Source of the DNA: Pseudonocardia sp.
GTDB taxonomy: Bacteria; Actinomycetota; Actinomycetes; Mycobacteriales; Pseudonocardiaceae
Direction: 5' to 3'
Length of the DNA stretch: 39,120 nt
Assembly: GCA_029263115.1 (NCBI GenBank)
Contig: JAJCYC010000127.1
Coordinates: 1 to 39,120, forward strand
A program made the position numbers and the translations under genes. The notes below the pieces were generated by a model that saw only the letters and a program-made list of their open reading frames with translations, was not told where the DNA came from and did not search any database. Shown piece by piece: positions 34,599 through 39,120 of the stretch (the first letter of the stretch is position 1; every line of letters starts with the position of its first letter).

Positions 34599-35086
34599 CT
34601 CACCACGATGCCGTGCGGCAGGGTCATCCCGGCAGGGTCGGAAGTCCCCTCTGTGCCGGGCCTTGGGGCTAGCGACCGCACCAGGTCGGTGGCGGTGACG
34701 ATGCCGACCAGCAGGTCGTGCTCGACGACCAGTACGGCATCGATGCCGCTGTCGTGCATCGCGGCGGCGGCGACCGTCCGCCGGTCGCCGGGCCGCAGCA
34801 CCGGGACGGAGCGGCAGAGCTGCACCACCACAGGCGACGGGCCCAGCAGCGGGCGCGGCCGGGTCAGCGCCCGCAGCACATCCACCTCGGTGAGCAGCCC
34901 GATGCAGCGGTTGCCCTCCAGCACCGGAAGGTGCCGGACCCCGGAGGCCGCCAGCAGTCGCAGGGCCACGTGCAGCTCAGCGTCCGGGGTGATGCCGAGC
35001 AGCCGGTGGGTCATCAGCCCGGACAGTGTCGGGTCGTCGTCCAGGGTCTCCGGCGGAGCGTTCAGGTGCACGGTGTGTTCTGACAT
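34595..35086 (-). CDS. Two-CBS-domain protein (Hrp1-like)
   Basis: A 163-residue protein with a CBS pair: LMTHRLLGITPDAELHVALRLLAASGVRHLPVLEGNRCIGLLTEVDVLRAL, then VVQLCRSVPVLRPGDRRTVAAAAMHDSGIDAVLVVEHDLLVGIVTATDLVRSL. Such proteins bind adenine nucleotides and report energy state; Hrp1 (Rv2626c) is a DosR-regulated relative in M. tuberculosis. A GAGGGG site precedes the ATG. The gene starts within the last 25 bases of cydDC and its stop overlaps the Acg start, so expression is coupled to both. Confidence 0.88.
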   Translation of the reverse strand: MSEHTVHLNAPPETLDDDPTLSGLMTHRLLGITPDAELHVALRLLAASGVRHLPVLEGNRCIGLLTEVDVLRALTRPRPLLGPSPVVVQLCRSVPVLRPGDRRTVAAAAMHDSGIDAVLVVEHDLLVGIVTATDLVRSLAPRPGTEGTSDPAGMTLPHGIVVR

Positions 35087-38000
35087 CTCGCCCCTCCTCG
35101 GGCGTGTGCGGTGGCGTTCTCCCGGTCGCCGCCCAGCCGTAGCTCGGGCAGCGTGGGGACCTGGTCTGGCCGGTGGGTGACGATGAGTGCGGTGCGGCCC
35201 TCGGTGGCGGTGAGCAGCTCGGCGGACAGCGCGGCCGCGCAGGCCCGGTCGAGGTGCGCGGTCGGTTCGTCGAACAGCAGCACCGGCCGGTCGGCGAGCA
35301 GGGCGCGGGCCACGCCGATGCGCTGGCGTTCACCGCCGGAGACCGCGCCGCCGTGGGTGCCGACCCAGGTGTCCAGGCCCTCGGGCAACCCGGCGTACCA
35401 GGTGCCCAGCCGGGCCCGGCGCAGTGCGTCGAGCAGCGCGGCGTCGTCGGCGTCCGGGCGGGCGAGCAGCAGGTTGGCCCGCAGGGTGTTGTCGAACAGG
35501 TGGGTGTGCGGGCCGCACCAGCCCACCCCGGCGCGCAGCTCGTCGGCGGTGAGCTCGCGGGCGTCGCGGCCGTCGGCGAGCACCGAGCCCCCGGCCGGGT
35601 CGAGCTGGCGGAGCAGTGCCGCGACCACCGTGGACTTGCCGGCACCGGACGGCCCGGTGAGGGCCAGCCGGGTGCCCGGATCCAGCCGCAGGTCCACTCC
35701 GCGCACCGCGTCCCGCTCGGCCCCTGGCCAGCGCACGGCGAGCCCTTCGGCCGCGAGCGAGGTGGGGGGAACGACACCGGCCGGTCTCGGTGGGTCGGGC
35801 ACCGTGGCGGGTTGGCGGGCGATCTCGTGGAGCCGGCGGGCGGCCGGGCCGGCGCCGAGGAGGGTGAGGGCGGCGTCGGGCAGCGCGGCCACCAGCTCGG
35901 CCGTGGCCAGCGGGGTCAGCGCGAGCACCGCGAGCGCCGGACCGGGCAGCGTGCCGGCGCGGACTGCGGCCACGCCGATGGCGGTGAGCGCGACGCTGGT
36001 GGCGCCCACGGCCGCCGTGCTCAGCGCACCGGACAGGCCCCGGGCGACGGCGGCCCGGCGCAACAGTGCGGCCAGCCGGTGGTCGGCGGCGACCAGCGCA
36101 CGCCGGTAACGGGCGGCGGCACCGCAGGTGAGCAGGTCGGGCGCGGCGATGAGGGTCTCCACGGTACGGGCGAGCACGTCGGCCCGGACCGGTGCGCACC
36201 GTTGCTCGGTACGCCACGCGACCGCCACCGCCAGCGCGGGCGCCGCTACGCCGGCGACCAGCAGCCCGGCGGCGGCCACCCAGCCGGCGGCGGGCAGCAG
36301 CAGCCCCAGACCGGCGACGACCGCCGTTCCCACGACCGCCGCGCAGCAGGTGGGCAGCAGCAGCCGTACCAGCACGTCCTGCTGGTCGTCGGCGTCACCG
36401 ATCAGCCGGGAGAGCAGGTCGCCGCGGCGCAGCCGGGCGGTGGCCGCCGGGCCCAACCGGACCAGCGCCGCCCACAGCCGAAGCCGCAGCTCGGTGAGCC
36501 CGCGGAGCGCGACGTCGTGCGAGACCAGGCGCTCGGCGTAGCGCAGCACACCCTTGCCCAGCCCGAACGCGCGGACGGCGACGATCGCCACCATCAGTGA
36601 CAGCACCGGCGGGTGCAGCGCGGCGGCCGAGATCAACCAGGCCGAGGTGGCGGTCAGCGCGACCCCACAACCCAGTGCGGCGCTGCCCAGCAGCACTGCC
36701 AGCGCCAGCCGCATCCGCTGCGGCGCGGCGGAAGCCAGCACCCAGCGCAGCGCCGCCAGCGGTCCGCGACGTTCGGGACGATCGGCTGTCCACGGACCCA
36801 CCGGCCCGGTGGCTGGCACCGGACCGGTGGGGTGGCCCGACCGCGACGCCGAGGGGGTCGGTAACGGCGCGGCCGGAGTCGATGGTGCGCCCTGGATGAG
36901 CGCGGTGGGGGCGGTGTGCGGCTCAGGGCGGCTGGGCGCCACCGCGGGTACGGTCCGGGTCGCGGCCGGACCGGGCAGCTCGATCACTCGGTCGCACTGC
37001 TCGAGCAGCTCCGGTCGGTGGCTGACCAGCAGCACGGTGCGGCCGTCGCGGATGATCGGGAGCGCTGCGGCGATGGCGGCCTCGGTGTCGGCGTCGACGC
37101 CCTCGGTGGGCTCGTCGAGCAGCAACAGCGGCCGGTCGGCGAGCACCGCTCGGGCCAGCGCCACCCGACGGCGCTGCCCGGTGGAGAGCCCGGTCCCACC
37201 CTCCCCGACCACTGTGCCGGTCGGCATGTCCAACGCGGCGAGGGTGGCGGCCCGGCGTACCTGCGCGGGCGAGGCGGCGGGTGCGGCGAGCCGGATGTTG
37301 TCGGCCACCGTGCCGGCGACCAGCACCGGGCTCTGCGGCACCCACGCGACGCGTCGCAGCCACGCTGCCCGGTCGATGTCGGCCAGGTCGACACCGGCCA
37401 CCCGTACCGACCCGGCGTCCGGGCGGCGTAGCCCGAGCAGCACGTCGACCAGGGTGGACTTGCCGCAGCCGCTCGGGCCGGTCAGCCCGATCAGCGCCCC
37501 GGGCTCGAGGTCGAGGTCGAGCCCGTCGAGCACCGGACCGGAGCGGCCGTCGACCCGCAGACAACGCACGGTCACCGGCACCCGGGACGGGTCGGGCGCG
37601 GGGGAGCGCACCGCGTCCTCACCGGGCAGCTCGAGCACCTCGAACGCCGCCGAGGCGGCGGCCAGGCCGGCGGCGCTGTCGTGGAACCGGGTACCCACCG
37701 CGCGCAGCGGGAAGTACACCTCGGGGGCCAGGATCAGCACCAGCAGCCCGGTGGCCAGATCCAGCTGTCCGGACACCAGCCGCAGGCCCACGGACACCGC
37801 GACCATGGCCACCGACAGGGTCGCCAGCAGCTCCAGCACCAGCGCGGACAGGAAGGCGGTGCGCAGCGTGCGCATGGTCGTGGTGCGGTAGCGCTCGGCC
37901 AGCTCGTGCAGCCGCCCGGTCTGAGCGCCGGCCCGGTTGAATGCCACGAGGGTGTCCAGCCCGGCGACGACGTCGAGGAAGTGGTGCCCGAGCACGGCGA

Positions 38001-38577
38001 GTGCGCGCCACTGCCGGCCGGTCGCGCGTTCGGTGTGCAGCCCGACCAGGATCATGAACAGCGGGATCAGCGGCACGGTGACCGCGATCACCAGGCCGGC
38101 GATCCAGTCGGCGAACAGGATGCGCCCGGCCACCAGCGCCGGCACCACCACGGCCACCAGGAGTGTGGGGAGGTAGCGGCTGAAGTAGCCGGACAGGCCG
38201 TCGAGGCCCTTGGTGGCCAGGGTGGCCAGCTCCCCGGTCGGTGGCAGCCCGGGGTGCCGCGGCCCCAGGGCCAGCACGTGCCCGACCAGCCGGGTGCGCA
38301 GCTGGCGGATCACATCGGCGGCGGCCCGGTGCGCGGCGAGCTCGCCGGCCCAGACCAGCAGCGCCCGCCCGGCGACCACCGCGACCAGCCCGAACAGCAC
38401 CGGCCGCAACCGGTCCAGCCCGGCGCCGTCGAGGAACGCGGCGGTGATCGTGGTGGCCAGCAGCTGCGCCTGCGCCACCACCAGCACCACCCCGGCCACC
38501 GCCAACGCGGCCGTCAGCAGCACGAAGCGGCGGGCCGCCGCCGCGTGTCGCAGCAGCCGGGGGTCCAGCGGTTTCAT
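35062..38577 (-). CDS. cydDC: Fused CydDC ABC exporter for cytochrome bd assembly
   Basis: A 1171-residue single chain combining CydD and CydC, which are separate in many bacteria; fused forms are known from Streptomyces. Half 1 has membrane spans, Walker A GPSGCGKST (about residue 366), signature LSTGQRRRVALARA and LLLLDEPTEGVD. A proline/alanine linker (about 540-600) joins half 2, which has spans, Walker A GPSGAGKST (about residue 972), VSGGERQRIGVARA and LLFDEPTAHLD. CydDC exports thiols or heme-related compounds needed for cytochrome bd assembly. The start is the ATG at 38577, overlapping the cydB stop. The frame extends to 39006, but that extension is antisense-like cydB. Confidence 0.92.
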   Translation of the reverse strand: MKPLDPRLLRHAAAARRFVLLTAALAVAGVVLVVAQAQLLATTITAAFLDGAGLDRLRPVLFGLVAVVAGRALLVWAGELAAHRAAADVIRQLRTRLVGHVLALGPRHPGLPPTGELATLATKGLDGLSGYFSRYLPTLLVAVVVPALVAGRILFADWIAGLVIAVTVPLIPLFMILVGLHTERATGRQWRALAVLGHHFLDVVAGLDTLVAFNRAGAQTGRLHELAERYRTTTMRTLRTAFLSALVLELLATLSVAMVAVSVGLRLVSGQLDLATGLLVLILAPEVYFPLRAVGTRFHDSAAGLAAASAAFEVLELPGEDAVRSPAPDPSRVPVTVRCLRVDGRSGPVLDGLDLDLEPGALIGLTGPSGCGKSTLVDVLLGLRRPDAGSVRVAGVDLADIDRAAWLRRVAWVPQSPVLVAGTVADNIRLAAPAASPAQVRRAATLAALDMPTGTVVGEGGTGLSTGQRRRVALARAVLADRPLLLLDEPTEGVDADTEAAIAAALPIIRDGRTVLLVSHRPELLEQCDRVIELPGPAATRTVPAVAPSRPEPHTAPTALIQGAPSTPAAPLPTPSASRSGHPTGPVPATGPVGPWTADRPERRGPLAALRWVLASAAPQRMRLALAVLLGSAALGCGVALTATSAWLISAAALHPPVLSLMVAIVAVRAFGLGKGVLRYAERLVSHDVALRGLTELRLRLWAALVRLGPAATARLRRGDLLSRLIGDADDQQDVLVRLLLPTCCAAVVGTAVVAGLGLLLPAAGWVAAAGLLVAGVAAPALAVAVAWRTEQRCAPVRADVLARTVETLIAAPDLLTCGAAARYRRALVAADHRLAALLRRAAVARGLSGALSTAAVGATSVALTAIGVAAVRAGTLPGPALAVLALTPLATAELVAALPDAALTLLGAGPAARRLHEIARQPATVPDPPRPAGVVPPTSLAAEGLAVRWPGAERDAVRGVDLRLDPGTRLALTGPSGAGKSTVVAALLRQLDPAGGSVLADGRDARELTADELRAGVGWCGPHTHLFDNTLRANLLLARPDADDAALLDALRRARLGTWYAGLPEGLDTWVGTHGGAVSGGERQRIGVARALLADRPVLLFDEPTAHLDRACAAALSAELLTATEGRTALIVTHRPDQVPTLPELRLGGDRENATAHARGGARCQNTPCT

Positions 38578-39120
38578 CGGGCCGGTAGCCCGGGGGCCGG
38601 GCCCGATGGGGTGGCGGTCGGCTTCGCCCGGGACGGCAGGCCGGCCCAGGACGGGATGTCGGCCCGGCCGATCCGCGCCCGGAACACCCAGTAGCTCCAG
38701 GTCTGGTAGGCCAGTACGATCGGGGTGAAGATCACCGCGACCCAGGTCATGATGGTCAGCGTGTACGGCGTGGAAGCGGCGTTGACCGTGGTCAGCGTGC
38801 CAACCGGATCGGTGCTTGACGGCAGCACATTCGGGTACAGCGCCACGAACAGGGTGATCACCGCGAGCTTGACGGTGGCGGCGGTGCAGATGAACGCCCA
38901 GCCCTCGCGACCGGAGGTGGCCAGCCACACCCCGGCGACGAGCGCCAGCGCGGCCAGCACCGCCGGCCCGAGGGTCCAGCCGTCGCCGTGGGCGAGCTGC
39001 GTCCACACCAGGAACCCGCCGGCCACCGGCACCGCGGCCGGACCGATCTTGCAGGCCAGACCCAGTGCCCGCTCCCGAACCTCTCCGCTGGTGCGCAGGG
39101 CCAGGAACACCGCCCCGTGC
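38574..39120 (-). CDS. cydB: Cytochrome bd oxidase subunit II CydB, C-terminal part
   Basis: About 180 residues of the C-terminal part of CydB are in the window; the start lies beyond its right edge. Hydrophobic spans (AAVPVAGGFLVWTQLAHGD, LGPAVLAALALVAGVWLATS, AFICTAATVKLAVITLFVALYPNVLPSS, TIMTWVAVIFTPIVLAYQTWSYWVF) and the late NAASTPYTLTIMT and TWSYWVFRARIG motifs match CydB. With CydA, presumably upstream outside the window, it forms a high-affinity menaquinol oxidase. The stop overlaps the cydDC start by 4 nt. Confidence 0.93.
   Translation of the reverse strand, partial: HGAVFLALRTSGEVRERALGLACKIGPAAVPVAGGFLVWTQLAHGDGWTLGPAVLAALALVAGVWLATSGREGWAFICTAATVKLAVITLFVALYPNVLPSSTDPVGTLTTVNAASTPYTLTIMTWVAVIFTPIVLAYQTWSYWVFRARIGRADIPSWAGLPSRAKPTATPSGPAPGLPAR

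Noticed and set aside
38578-39006. In-frame extension of CydDC upstream of its ATG
   Set aside because: This stretch is the antisense-like frame of cydB, Arg/Gly/Ala-rich without membrane logic, and the ATG at 38577 overlaps the cydB stop in the normal coupled way.

Overview
The window is high-GC DNA (GTG starts, 4-nt ATGA/GTGA gene overlaps, strong third-position GC). A WhiB protein, a DosS/DosR pair, an SpdB-like transfer protein and a fused CydDC point to an actinobacterium, most likely Pseudonocardiaceae such as Pseudonocardia. The genus is inferred from gene style and is not proven. No rRNA, tRNA or CRISPR array was seen.

Region 1 (1-3000) begins exactly at the terminal repeat of an IS5-group insertion sequence, which has cut an AAA-type ATPase gene after its Walker A motif. 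The ATPase remnant lies downstream of an XRE/TPR regulator and a flavoprotein that are translationally coupled on the minus strand.

Region 2 (about 3000-18550) is the backbone of an integrative element or plasmid. It has a small XRE repressor divergent from a long plus-strand operon. That operon runs: excisionase-like winged-helix protein, small membrane protein, WhiB with an extra HTH, RRQRL zinc protein, DUF2637/SpdB membrane protein, VirD4/TraG-type coupling ATPase, DUF4913 protein, zinc/HTH protein and a 1448-residue MobF relaxase-helicase. A replication-type pair follows (prim-pol and a DUF3987 protein), then a non-coding stretch with dyads and a tandem repeat. A perfect 14-bp inverted repeat made of two DnaA-box-like sequences comes next. 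No integrase, VirB4 or mating-pair genes are present in the window.

Region 3 (18565-28425) is a respiratory nitrate reduction locus. Two overlapping NarK-type transporters diverge from narGHJI, and the shared promoter region carries candidate DosR boxes.

Region 4 (28497-30178) holds a bidirectional terminator, a VIT1/CCC1 family transporter and a graveyard of broken genes. These are a CBS-domain C-terminus joined to an Acg N-terminus, which preserves the gene junction of the intact pair further right, and a frameshifted potassium-channel gene.

Region 5 (30179-39120, minus strand) is a hypoxia/redox cluster that reads cydB (cut by the window end), fused cydDC, CBS protein, Acg-like nitroreductase, membrane protein, PNPOx-like protein, dosS, dosR. 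Most junctions overlap. The likely logic is that DosS senses oxygen, NO or CO through heme, and DosR activates genes for nitrate respiration and low-oxygen survival. The high-affinity cytochrome bd oxidase and its assembly transporter are encoded in the same run.
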